This document shows positions 32,716 through 41,260 of a stretch of 64,000 nucleotides of DNA, piece by piece; position 1 is the stretch's first letter; every line of letters starts with the position of its first letter. Below the pieces are notes generated by a model. That model had not been told where the DNA came from and ran no database searches. It saw only the letters and a list, made by a program, of their open reading frames with translations. The position numbers were made by a program, and so were the translations under genes. The stretch is taken from the NCBI RefSeq assembly GCF_900115265.1, contig NZ_FOVU01000006.1, positions 62,001 through 126,000 on the forward strand, in the 5' to 3' direction. Origin of the DNA: Bradyrhizobium sp. Ghvi. GTDB lineage: Bacteria > Pseudomonadota > Alphaproteobacteria > Rhizobiales > Xanthobacteraceae.

Positions 32716-33960
32716 ATGATGAAGCGCACACTGTTCGCATCGGTGGCGATTGTCGCCGCGGCCTGGGCCTCGGTACCGGTCTCCGCTGAGGAGATGAAGG
32801 CCGAGGTCATCCACTGGTGGACCTCCGGCGGTGAGGCCGCCGCGGTGAAAGTGTTTGCCGATCAATTCACCAAGGCCGGCGGCACCTGGATCGATAGCGC
32901 CGTCGCTGGCGCGCCCAATGCGCGAAACGCTGCAATCAGTCGCACCGTCGCCGGCAATCCGCCGACCGCGATGCAGCTCAACACCGGCAAGCAGTTCGAC
33001 GAGCTGGTGGAAGGCGATCTGCTTGCCGACGTCGATGTGGTCGCCACTGAGGATAATTGGAAGGGCGTCATGCCTGCGGCGATCGTTGCCGCGGCGACCC
33101 GCAACGGCAAGATGTATGCGGTGCCGGTCAACATCCACGGTCAGAACTGGCTCTGGTACAACAAGACTGTGCTCGCCTCTGTTGGCGCTGCCGAGCCGAA
33201 AACCTGGAATGACGCTCTCGCTATTCTCGAGAAGCTGAAGGTAGACGGCAAGGTGATCCCGCTGGCCTTCTCGGGCCAGAAGAATTGGGAGCAAAATCTG
33301 TTCAATGCTGTCATGATCGGCGTTGGCGGTGCGCAGATGTGGACCGGTATCCTCGGCAAGCGCGATGCGGCGCTGGCGGGAAGCGCCGAGTTCAAGGCGG
33401 TCGCCGTCACTTACAAGAAGCTCAAGGACTATGTCGATGCCGGCGCGCCCGGCCGCAACTGGAATGACGCGACCAATCTCGTCATCCAGGGCAAGGCCGG
33501 AATGCAGATCATGGGCGATTGGGCCAAGGGCGAATTCGTTGCGGCGGACAAGATCCCCGACAAGGACTATGGCTGCACCGTGCTGTCCAATGGCAGTGGC
33601 GGTTATATAATGGGTGGCGACGTGTTCGTGTTCCCGAAGGCGAAGGACCCGTCCACGACGAAGGCGCAGATGACCCTGGCGAAACTGATGCTGACGCCCG
33701 AGACCCAGATTCAGTTTGCGCTGAAGAAGGGCTCGATCCCGGTGCGTGGCGATGTCGACACGTCTGCACTCGACGCTTGCGCCCAAAAGGGTATGCGCTA
33801 TGTCGCGGATAAAGCCCAGCAAATGCCGTCAGGCGACATGCTGGCGCCGCCGGCGCTGATCGGCGCGCTGCAGGATGCCATCTCGCAATATTGGAACACC
33901 AATATGAGCGCCGATGAATTCTCAGCCAAGGTCGCAGCTGTGCTGAAGTCCCAGGAGTGA
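32716..33960 (+). CDS. sugar ABC transporter substrate-binding protein
   Basis: This 414-residue exported protein has a signal peptide (about 1-24, ending VSA) and a type 1 extracellular solute-binding fold (EVIHWWTSGGEAAAVKVFADQF, NIHGQNWLWYNKTVL, VTYKKLKDYVD, GDWAKGEF). It belongs to the carbohydrate uptake transporter 1 group, used for oligosaccharides and polyols. GGAGGGA precedes ATGATG. It heads an operon with two permeases, an ATPase, and isomerase and dehydrogenase genes, controlled by the LacI operator upstream. The ligand is unknown. Confidence 0.9.
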   Translation: MMKRTLFASVAIVAAAWASVPVSAEEMKAEVIHWWTSGGEAAAVKVFADQFTKAGGTWIDSAVAGAPNARNAAISRTVAGNPPTAMQLNTGKQFDELVEGDLLADVDVVATEDNWKGVMPAAIVAAATRNGKMYAVPVNIHGQNWLWYNKTVLASVGAAEPKTWNDALAILEKLKVDGKVIPLAFSGQKNWEQNLFNAVMIGVGGAQMWTGILGKRDAALAGSAEFKAVAVTYKKLKDYVDAGAPGRNWNDATNLVIQGKAGMQIMGDWAKGEFVAADKIPDKDYGCTVLSNGSGGYIMGGDVFVFPKAKDPSTTKAQMTLAKLMLTPETQIQFALKKGSIPVRGDVDTSALDACAQKGMRYVADKAQQMPSGDMLAPPALIGALQDAISQYWNTNMSADEFSAKVAAVLKSQE

Positions 33961-33967
33961 TGTCACA

Positions 33968-33997
33968 AAAGGCGGCTGACGAACGTCGGCCGCCTTT
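33968..33997 (+). promoter_or_regulatory. intercistronic stem-loop
   Basis: AAAGGCGGC (33968-33976) pairs with GCCGCCTTT (33989-33997) just after the binding-protein stop. Hairpins here usually protect the upstream message or attenuate reading into permease genes, so the binding protein is made in excess. Confidence 0.6.
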
Positions 33998-34032
33998 ACT
34001 GCCCGTCGACTTCTCCTCAATCCGGCGATGTC

Positions 34033-34911
34033 ATGCGTCTTTCGCTGAATTCCCGACTCTCCGCGTTCTCGGCGCTCTTGCCCGCGCTTCTGGTGATGCT
34101 CGTCGTCTATGTCGGCGCCACCAGCTGGACCGTGTGGATGTCGCTGACCAATTCCCGCATGCTCCCGAACAACAATTTCGTCGGGCTCCGGCAATATGAG
34201 ATGTTGCTCGGCAACGATCGCTGGATCACTTCGGTCCACAACATCGTCATCTACGGCGTGCTGCTGGTGTCGCTCGCGCTTGTGGTCGGCTTCTTGCTAG
34301 CGGTCGCGATCGATCAGCGGGTGCGAGCAGAGGACACGATTCGCTCGATCTATCTCTATCCATATTCAATGTCCTTCATTGTGACGGGGCTGGTGTGGCA
34401 ATGGCTGCTCAACCCGACACTCGGCATCCAGCACGTGCTGCGCAGTTGGGGCTTCGAAGGGGCGACGTTCGACTGGATTGTGCGGCCGGAGACCGCAATC
34501 TATTGCCTGGTCATCGCGGGCGTCTGGCAGGCTTCGGGGCTGGTGATGGCCATCATGCTCGCCGGCCTGCGTGGCGTCGACGAGGAGATCTGGAAGGCGG
34601 CGCGGGTCGACGGGTTGCCGAAATGGCGGGTCTATGTGTCGATCATCGTTCCGATGATGGGAGCGAGCTTTGCGACCGCCGCAGTGCTGCTATCGACCGG
34701 CGTGGTGCGCCTCTACGACCTCTCGGTGTCGATGACCAATGGCGGGCCCGGCATCGCCTCGGAAGTGCCCGCCAAATTCGTCATGGACCATCTGTTCGAG
34801 CGCGCCAATATCGGGCTTGCGACGGCGGCGGCTACCACCATGCTGATCACGGTGATCGCGGTGGTGGCACCCTATCTCTACTGGCGCGCGCGCAAGGGGG
34901 GAATGCGATGA
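34033..34911 (+). CDS. sugar ABC transporter permease (MalF-like)
   Basis: This 292-residue permease has six membrane helices and the cytoplasmic EAA loop EEIWKAARVDGLPKWRVYVSIIVPMM, which docks on the ATPase. It belongs to the carbohydrate uptake type 1 permeases. The stop overlaps the next permease start (ATGA). It works with the binding protein at 32716, the permease at 34908 and the ATPase at 35808. Confidence 0.9.
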   Translation: MRLSLNSRLSAFSALLPALLVMLVVYVGATSWTVWMSLTNSRMLPNNNFVGLRQYEMLLGNDRWITSVHNIVIYGVLLVSLALVVGFLLAVAIDQRVRAEDTIRSIYLYPYSMSFIVTGLVWQWLLNPTLGIQHVLRSWGFEGATFDWIVRPETAIYCLVIAGVWQASGLVMAIMLAGLRGVDEEIWKAARVDGLPKWRVYVSIIVPMMGASFATAAVLLSTGVVRLYDLSVSMTNGGPGIASEVPAKFVMDHLFERANIGLATAAATTMLITVIAVVAPYLYWRARKGGMR

Positions 34912-35801
34912 CCGCGGCGGCGCAGTTTTTGCCCGCCGCACGGCGGAGCAAGCGGATGAACCCGGCGCGCTGGGGCCTCTATGCTTTCATCTTCATTACC
35001 GCACTCTATTTTCTGCTGCCGCTCTATGTGATGGTCGTTACCTCGCTGAAGCCGATGGCGGAGATCCGGCAAGGCAATCTGCTGGCTTTGCCGATGAGTC
35101 CCAGCGTCGACGCGTGGGTGAAGGCCTGGACTTCGGCCTGCACCGGCTTGACCTGCCAGGGTATCAGGATCGGCTTTTTCAATTCGGTACGAATCCTGGT
35201 GCCGTCGGTCGCCATCTCCATCCTGGTCGGCTCGCTCACCGGTTATGCGCTGTCATTATGGCGTGTACGGGGCGCCAACATCCTGTTCGGCGCGATGATG
35301 GTGGTAGCCTTCATCCCGTATCAGCTTTTCATCTATCCCCTTGTGCGCGTTTTCTCCTTCGCCGGGCTCGGGCAATCGCTTCTCACCATCGTGATCATCC
35401 ACACCATCTTCGGCCTTCCCACCATGACTCTTCTGTTCCGCAATTATTTTGCATCGCTGCCGGTCGAGTTGTTCAAGGCAGCCCGCGTCGACGGCGCAGG
35501 CTTCTACCAGATCTACGCGCGGATCATGATGCCGATGGCCACCCCCATGGTCGTTGTCGCGGTGATCTTGCAGACCACGGGCATCTGGAACGATTTCATC
35601 CTGGGGCTCGTCTTTGCGGGCCGCGATAATCTGCCGATGACGGTGCAGCTCAACAATATCGTCAACTCGACGCAAGGCGAGCGCGCCTACAACGTTGACA
35701 TGGCGGCGACTCTATTGACCGCGCTGTTGCCGCTCGCCGTCTATTTTGGCTCCGGTCGGTGGTTCGTGCGCGGCATTGCCGCCGGCGCCGTGAAAGGCTG
35801 A
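34908..35801 (+). CDS. sugar ABC transporter permease (MalG-like)
   Basis: This 297-residue permease has six helices, the EAA loop VELFKAARVDGAGFYQIYARIMMPM, and the short MalG-type C-terminus ending RGIAAGAVKG. The ATG chosen overlaps the previous stop; upstream in-frame codons lie within the first permease gene. A 20-residue insertion with two cysteines (TSACTGLTCQG) lies in the first periplasmic loop. The ATPase gene starts 6 bases downstream. Confidence 0.9.
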   Translation: MTAAAQFLPAARRSKRMNPARWGLYAFIFITALYFLLPLYVMVVTSLKPMAEIRQGNLLALPMSPSVDAWVKAWTSACTGLTCQGIRIGFFNSVRILVPSVAISILVGSLTGYALSLWRVRGANILFGAMMVVAFIPYQLFIYPLVRVFSFAGLGQSLLTIVIIHTIFGLPTMTLLFRNYFASLPVELFKAARVDGAGFYQIYARIMMPMATPMVVVAVILQTTGIWNDFILGLVFAGRDNLPMTVQLNNIVNSTQGERAYNVDMAATLLTALLPLAVYFGSGRWFVRGIAAGAVKG

Positions 35802-35807
35802 CGCGCC

Positions 35808-36893
35808 ATGCAGAAATCCGACGTCGATATCAGGAGCCTGCAGATCGGCTTTGGCGGCCTCAAGGTGCTGGAGAATCTCAATCTCCACATCGCCAAGTCC
35901 GAGTTTCTGGTGCTGCTCGGGCCCTCCGGCTGCGGCAAATCGACATTACTCAATGCGATCGCAGGATTGATCGATGTCAAGGGCGGCGAGATCCATATCG
36001 GCGGCCGCGATGTCACCGGGGCAGAACCGAAGGATCGCGGCATCGCAATGGTGTTCCAGAGCTACGCGCTCTATCCGCGCATGAGCGTGCGCCGCAACAT
36101 GTCGTTTGGGCTGACGGTCGCAGGCACGCCGCGGGACGAGATCGAGCGCCGCGTCGGAGAGGCCGCGCAAATGCTGCGGCTTACGGGTCTTCTCGACCGC
36201 CGTCCCAGCGAGCTGTCCGGCGGGCAGCGTCAGCGCGTCGCGATCGGACGGGCGCTGGTGCGGCATGCCGGCGTCTATTTGTTCGACGAGCCGCTCTCCA
36301 ATCTGGACGCTCAGCTGCGCGCCGAACTCAGGGTTGAGATCAAGCGTCTGCATGCACGACTCGGGGCCACGATGATCTACGTCACGCACGATCAGATCGA
36401 GGCGCTGACACTCGCGGACCGCATCGCGGTGATGCAGGGTGGCGTGATCCAGCAGCTCGATACGCCGAAGAAGATCTATCGCGAACCCGTCAACCGCTTT
36501 GTCGCTTCTTTCGTCGGCTCACCCGCGATGAACTTCATTCCCGGCCGGATCACGCGCGACAGCGGGGTCGAATTCATTGCCGGTAAAAGCCGGCTCAGCC
36601 TGAACGGCTACGCCTTCTGCGGCCAGCCGGCCGACGCGCCGGCCGTCCTCGGCATCCGGCCAGAGCATATCGAGTTGACCGCGTCCGACGATCCGTCTTC
36701 AGTGTCGGCCCGCGTCGAGATGGTCGAGCCGATGGGCGCCGACACGTTGATCTGGTGCCGCCTTGCCGACGGCACAGCCTTCTCATTCCGCCACGACGCC
36801 GATGCGCACGTGCGCGTGGGGGACACGCTCACCGTCCGCTTCCCTGCCGACGCGCTGTCGCTGTTCGATGAGACGAGCGGACAGCGCCTCTAG
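35808..36893 (+). CDS. sugar ABC transporter ATP-binding protein (UgpC/MalK-like)
   Basis: This 361-residue ATPase has Walker A GPSGCGKST, Q-loop MVFQSYALYPRM, signature LSGGQRQRVAIGRAL, Walker B YLFDEPLSNLD and the switch His in YVTHDQIEALTLADR. A C-terminal TOBE-type regulatory domain (about 240-355) follows. It energises the two permeases just upstream. Because MalK-type ATPases can serve several importers, it may also supply the binding-protein/permease set at 54093-57137, which lacks its own. Confidence 0.93.
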   Translation: MQKSDVDIRSLQIGFGGLKVLENLNLHIAKSEFLVLLGPSGCGKSTLLNAIAGLIDVKGGEIHIGGRDVTGAEPKDRGIAMVFQSYALYPRMSVRRNMSFGLTVAGTPRDEIERRVGEAAQMLRLTGLLDRRPSELSGGQRQRVAIGRALVRHAGVYLFDEPLSNLDAQLRAELRVEIKRLHARLGATMIYVTHDQIEALTLADRIAVMQGGVIQQLDTPKKIYREPVNRFVASFVGSPAMNFIPGRITRDSGVEFIAGKSRLSLNGYAFCGQPADAPAVLGIRPEHIELTASDDPSSVSARVEMVEPMGADTLIWCRLADGTAFSFRHDADAHVRVGDTLTVRFPADALSLFDETSGQRL

Positions 36894-36919
36894 CTATTCC
36901 ATCCAGCCGAAAGCCAGAC

Positions 36920-37681
36920 ATGACCAAGCCGATCGATCGATTCTCCATCCAGCTCTATTCAGCCCGCTCCATCACGCCACTCGATGCGCAATTCGCGCTG
37001 CTGTCCGATCTTGGCTACACGATGGTCGAGCCCTGGGGCGCGTTGTTCAACGATCCCGAGACGCTGAAGAGGCTTCTCGATGTCCACGGGATGACCGCGC
37101 CGAGCGCCCATGTCGGCCTCGACACGCTCCGCGAGAATGCAGTTGGCACAGTGAGGATGTGCAAGGGACTCGGCATCGAAATCATCTTTGCGCCGGCCCC
37201 ACCCTTGGGCGAGCGCGAGGGCGGAGAAACGGAATGGCGCGGCATCGGCCGTGAACTTGCCGAGATCGGCAAGTCGGTGACCGGAGAGGGACTGAGGTTC
37301 GGCTGGCACAACCATCATTGGGAATATGGCCGCACCGAGAGCGGCAAGACCTATCTCGAATGCCTATTCGAGGAGGCTCCCGACCTCGTCTGGGAGGCCG
37401 ATCTCGCCTGGATCGTGCGTGGTGGCGGGGATCCGGTCGCCGAGATCAAGAAGCATGCGCAGCGTCTGGTCGCGTGTCACATCAAGGATCTTGCGCCATC
37501 GGGGCAGTGCGCCGACGAGGACGGATGGGCCGATCCCGGACACGGCATCATGGACTGGACGGCGCTGCGCGCGGCGATGGAGGAGGCTAGGGTCTCCCTG
37601 TTCGTCGCTGAGCACGACAAGCCGAACGACGTCGCCCGCTTCGCGCGCCGGGCGCGTGAGACGGTATCGTCGTGGACGTGA
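36920..37681 (+). CDS. sugar phosphate isomerase/epimerase family protein
   Basis: This 253-residue TIM-barrel of the xylose-isomerase-like (AP_endonuc_2) family has metal-ligand positions in RFGWHNHHWEYG, LVWEADLAWIVRGG, ACHIKDLAP and FVAEHDKPND. The family includes epimerases, dehydratases and the recently described cleavage enzymes for 3-keto-glycosides. It is flanked by the ABC ATPase (26 bases) and a Gfo/Idh/MocA dehydrogenase (13 bases), so it acts on the imported sugar. The exact reaction is not predictable. Confidence 0.87.
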   Translation: MTKPIDRFSIQLYSARSITPLDAQFALLSDLGYTMVEPWGALFNDPETLKRLLDVHGMTAPSAHVGLDTLRENAVGTVRMCKGLGIEIIFAPAPPLGEREGGETEWRGIGRELAEIGKSVTGEGLRFGWHNHHWEYGRTESGKTYLECLFEEAPDLVWEADLAWIVRGGGDPVAEIKKHAQRLVACHIKDLAPSGQCADEDGWADPGHGIMDWTALRAAMEEARVSLFVAEHDKPNDVARFARRARETVSSWT

Positions 37682-37694
37682 CGGGGAGCGGAGC

Positions 37695-38855
37695 ATGAGC
37701 AAGCTCGGAGTCGGTATCGTCGGATGCGGCAACATCTCGACGATCTACATGCAGAACATGCCGAAATTTCGCGATCTCGAGTTAGTCGCCTGCGCTGATC
37801 TGCGGCCGGAAGCTGCACAAGCGCAGGCGGCGCAATTTGGTATTGAGGCGCTGTCGATCGAAGCGCTGCTGGCGCGCTCCGACATCCAGATCGTCGTCAA
37901 TCTCACCACACCGAACGCGCATTACGGGGTGAGCCGGGCGGCGTTTGACGCCGGCAAGCACGTGTTCGGCGAGAAGCCGATCACGGTGGAGGCCAACGAC
38001 GCCGCGACCTTGGTCGCGGAGGCGGCGCGGCGCGGCGTGAAGCTCGGCTGCGCGCCGGATACTTTCCTGGGCGGCGGCGGACGGATGGCCCGCGAACTCG
38101 TGGATGCAGGTCGGATCGGCAAAGTGCTGTATGGCACCTGCTTTCTGATGTCGCATGGCATGGAGCACTGGCACCCCGATCCAACCTTCTTCTTCAAGCC
38201 GGGCGGCGGGCCGATCCTCGACATGGGGCCCTACTACCTTGCGGCTCTCATCAATCTGTTGGGTCCTGTTGCGCTTGTGCAGGGTCGTGCGAGCGCGGGC
38301 TTTGCCACGCGGCTCGTCACCTCGAAGGGGCCGATGAACAACAAGACCATCGCGGTTGAAACGCCGACAACGGTGATGTCGCTGCTGCATTTCGAGTCGG
38401 GCGCCGACATCATCTTTACGATGAGCTGGGACGTCTGGAAACACGGGCATCCGCCAATCGAGCTTTACGGCACCGAGGGTTCGCTGCGCGTGCCGGATCC
38501 CAATTTCTTCGGCGGCGCGGTGCAGTACACAGAGAAGGGTGGCGACTGGATCTCGGTCGCGGCCGACGACCGGCCGTTCGGCAAGCCGAACTGGCGCTCG
38601 CCTGCCTGGGCCGATCACATGCCGAACCAGGCCAATTATCGGTGCCTGGGCGTCGCCGAACTCGCAAGTGCGGTGCTGCGCGGCACGCCACACCGCTCCT
38701 CCGGCGCGCTGGCGAGCCACGCGCTGGAAGTGAAGCATGCGATCCTCAAGGCCAGCCTCGAAGGCGGAGAGATCGCGGTGCACTCGCGCATCGAGCGACC
38801 GGCGCCGTTGTCCGACGTCGATGCAATGGCATTGTGGGCCGGGGAGACGTTCTGA
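37695..38855 (+). CDS. Gfo/Idh/MocA family oxidoreductase
   Basis: This 386-residue NAD(P)-dependent sugar oxidoreductase has Rossmann motif GVGIVGCGNISTIYM, GEKPITV with the conserved lysine, GCAPDTFLGGGGRMAREL and PGGGPILDMGPYYLAALINLLGP. The ATG at 37695 follows GGGGAGCGG; the frame is open further upstream but overlaps the epimerase gene. The protein at 57160 is a clear paralogue, sharing the GCAPDTFLGGG block and the ERPA tail. The context suggests oxidation of an imported glycoside or polyol at a ring carbon. Confidence 0.89.
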   Translation: MSKLGVGIVGCGNISTIYMQNMPKFRDLELVACADLRPEAAQAQAAQFGIEALSIEALLARSDIQIVVNLTTPNAHYGVSRAAFDAGKHVFGEKPITVEANDAATLVAEAARRGVKLGCAPDTFLGGGGRMARELVDAGRIGKVLYGTCFLMSHGMEHWHPDPTFFFKPGGGPILDMGPYYLAALINLLGPVALVQGRASAGFATRLVTSKGPMNNKTIAVETPTTVMSLLHFESGADIIFTMSWDVWKHGHPPIELYGTEGSLRVPDPNFFGGAVQYTEKGGDWISVAADDRPFGKPNWRSPAWADHMPNQANYRCLGVAELASAVLRGTPHRSSGALASHALEVKHAILKASLEGGEIAVHSRIERPAPLSDVDAMALWAGETF

Positions 38856-38988
38856 GGCGGGACCGTGCTCAGATGTGATTACTCGGTTTGGGTCTCCTGG
38901 AACCAGCAGGGGGCGGTGAGTTTTGTTGGGATATCGAGCTCAGCGGGCGCGTGCTGCGGGAGCGGTCCGGGGTAGGAGGAAGCATTCG

Positions 38989-40044
38989 ATGAAGATGATC
39001 AAAGGGCCAGCGATATTCCTCGCTCAGTTCGCGGCCGACGCAGCGCCGTTCAATTCGCTCGACGCGATATGCGGATGGGCCGCCTCCCTCGGCTACAAGG
39101 GAGTTCAGATTCCGAGTTGGGACGCGCGGCTGTTCGACCTGAAGAAGGCCTCGGAGTCGCAGGACTACGCGGATGAAGTGAGGGGAATCGCGACCCGTCA
39201 CGGACTTGCGATCACCGAGCTCTCCACCCATCTCCAGGGCCAGCTCGTCGCCGTTCACCCGGCCTATGATGCGGCGTTCGATGGCTTCGCCGTGCCGGAC
39301 GTGCGCGGCAACGCCAAGGCCCGCACGGAGTGGGCGGTCGACCAGGTCAAGCGCGCGATCCTGGCGTCCAAGCGGCTCGGGCTCACTGCGCAGGCGACTT
39401 TCTCCGGCGCGCTTGCCTGGCCCTATGTCTATCCGTGGCCGCAGCGGCCCGCCGGCCTCATCGAGACCGCCTTCGATGAGCTCGCCAGGCGCTGGCGCCC
39501 GATTCTCGACTATGCCGACGAACATGGTGTCGATCTCGCTTACGAGATCCACCCAGGCGAGGACCTTCACGACGGTGTCTCCTACGAGATGTTCCTCGAT
39601 CGGGTGAACAACCATCAGCGCGCGAACCTGCTCTACGACCCCTCGCACTTCGTGCTGCAACAGCTCGACTATCTCGACTACATCGACATCTACCACCAGC
39701 GCATCAAGGCATTTCACGTCAAGGACGCCGAGTTCAATCCGACCGGCCGCCAAGGCGTCTATGGCGGCTTCCAGAGCTGGGTCGACCGTGCCGGCCGCTT
39801 CCGCTCGCTCGGCGATGGCCAGGTCGATTTCGGCGCGATCTTCTCCAAGCTCACCCAATACGACTACGACAGCTGGGCGGTGCTCGAATGGGAGTGCGCC
39901 CTGAAGCATCCCGAACAAGGCGCGCGCGAGGGCGCCGAATTCATCAGAAGCCATATCATCCGGGTTACGGAGAAGGCCTTCGACGATTTCGCGGGCTCCG
40001 GTACCGACGACACAGCCAACCGCAAGATGCTCGGCATCTCCTGA
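38989..40044 (+). CDS. sugar phosphate isomerase/epimerase family protein
   Basis: This 351-residue xylose-isomerase-like TIM barrel is longer than its neighbour at 36920. Metal and active-site regions are visible in LAYEIHPGEDLHDG, LLYDPSHFVLQQLDYLDYID, AFHVKDAEFNPTG and WAVLEWECALKHPEQG. TAGGAGGA is placed well before the ATG at 38989. It is 13 bases ahead of a Gfo/Idh/MocA gene, again an isomerase/dehydrogenase pair. Its substrate is unknown. Confidence 0.88.
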   Translation: MKMIKGPAIFLAQFAADAAPFNSLDAICGWAASLGYKGVQIPSWDARLFDLKKASESQDYADEVRGIATRHGLAITELSTHLQGQLVAVHPAYDAAFDGFAVPDVRGNAKARTEWAVDQVKRAILASKRLGLTAQATFSGALAWPYVYPWPQRPAGLIETAFDELARRWRPILDYADEHGVDLAYEIHPGEDLHDGVSYEMFLDRVNNHQRANLLYDPSHFVLQQLDYLDYIDIYHQRIKAFHVKDAEFNPTGRQGVYGGFQSWVDRAGRFRSLGDGQVDFGAIFSKLTQYDYDSWAVLEWECALKHPEQGAREGAEFIRSHIIRVTEKAFDDFAGSGTDDTANRKMLGIS

Positions 40045-40057
40045 AGGAGGGTGCACC

Positions 40058-41233
40058 ATGGCGATCGAAACAAGCATTGAGACTGGCGGCCATCGTCGTA
40101 TCCGGCTCGGTATGGTTGGCGGCGGACAGGGGGCCTTCATCGGCGCCGTCCACCGCATTGCCGCCCGCATCGACGACCAGTTCGAGCTTGTGGCCGGCGC
40201 GCTCGCGTCGGATCCGAAGCGAGCCAAGGTCTCGGCGAAGGAGCTCGGCATCGCCGATGATCGCGCCTATGGTTCCTTCGAAGAGATGGCGAAGGCTGAA
40301 GCCGCGCGAGCGGACGGCATCGAGGCGGTCTCGATCGTGACGCCCAACCACATGCATAGCCCGGTCGCAAAGGCCTTTCTTGAAGCCGGCATCCACGTCA
40401 TCTGCGACAAGCCGCTGACGACAACCGTTGCCGAGGCCGAGGAGTTGGTGGCGTTGGTCAGGAAGACAGGCAGGATCTTCGTCGTAACCCACAATTACAC
40501 CGGCTATCCCATGGTTCGGCAGGCGCGCGCCATGGTCGCGAACGGTGATCTCGGCGAGATCCGTCTCGTCAAGGCCGAGTATCTGCAGGATTGGTTGACC
40601 GAGCGATTAGAGGCCAGCGGCCAGAAACAGGCGGCGTGGCGCACGGATCCGTCCCGGTCAGGAGCCGGCGGTTGCATCGGCGATATCGGCACGCATGCCT
40701 ACAATCTTGCCTGCTTCGTCACCGGGCTCGAGCCCGACGAACTGTTCGCCCAGTTGTCGACGTTCGTCGAAGGGCGACGCCTCGATGATGATGTGCAAAT
40801 TCTGCTGAAGTGGAAGGGCGGCGCCAAGGGCATGCTGTGGGCCAGTCAGGTTGCCGTTGGCAACGAGAACGGGCTCACGCTGCGCGTCTACGGCAGCAAA
40901 GGCGGCATCGAATGGGCGCAGGAGAATCCGAACCATCTCTGGTTCACGCCCTACGGCAGGCCCAAGCAGCTCCTGACTCGCGGCGGGGCGGGCGCAATGG
41001 GCGAGGCGGGCCGAGTCACCCGCGTCCCATCGGGGCATCCTGAAGGTTACCTCGAAGGTTTCGCCACGATCTATGCCGAAGCGGCGCGCGCCATTCGGGC
41101 GGCGCAGGCTGGTGCAAAGCCGGATCCGGACGTCATCTTCCCGACCGTCGAGGATGGCCTGGCAGGCGTGAAGTTCATCGATGCCGCGGTGAAGTCCTCC
41201 GCAGGCAAAGGTGCCTGGGTTCGGATGACGTAA
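40058..41233 (+). CDS. Gfo/Idh/MocA family oxidoreductase
   Basis: This 391-residue protein has Rossmann motif RLGMVGGGQGAFIGAVHR, NHMHSPVAKAFLEAGIHVICDKPLTTT with the conserved lysine, and TDPSRSGAGGCIGDIGTHAYNLACFVTG with the active-site His region typical of the family. It differs in type from the oxidoreductase at 37695, so the two probably act on different sugars or at different steps. It closes the plus-strand operon; a convergent Dpp-type operon ends 27 bases away. Confidence 0.89.
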   Translation: MAIETSIETGGHRRIRLGMVGGGQGAFIGAVHRIAARIDDQFELVAGALASDPKRAKVSAKELGIADDRAYGSFEEMAKAEAARADGIEAVSIVTPNHMHSPVAKAFLEAGIHVICDKPLTTTVAEAEELVALVRKTGRIFVVTHNYTGYPMVRQARAMVANGDLGEIRLVKAEYLQDWLTERLEASGQKQAAWRTDPSRSGAGGCIGDIGTHAYNLACFVTGLEPDELFAQLSTFVEGRRLDDDVQILLKWKGGAKGMLWASQVAVGNENGLTLRVYGSKGGIEWAQENPNHLWFTPYGRPKQLLTRGGAGAMGEAGRVTRVPSGHPEGYLEGFATIYAEAARAIRAAQAGAKPDPDVIFPTVEDGLAGVKFIDAAVKSSAGKGAWVRMT

Positions 41234-41260
41234 CGGCGACGCCTTGGGCGCTCTCTCCGG

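Noticed and set aside
32563..33822. 420-codon N-terminal extension of the LacI regulator
   Set aside because: The extension is antisense to the ABC binding-protein gene and has no domain; the LacI HTH begins 13 residues after the ATG at 32562.
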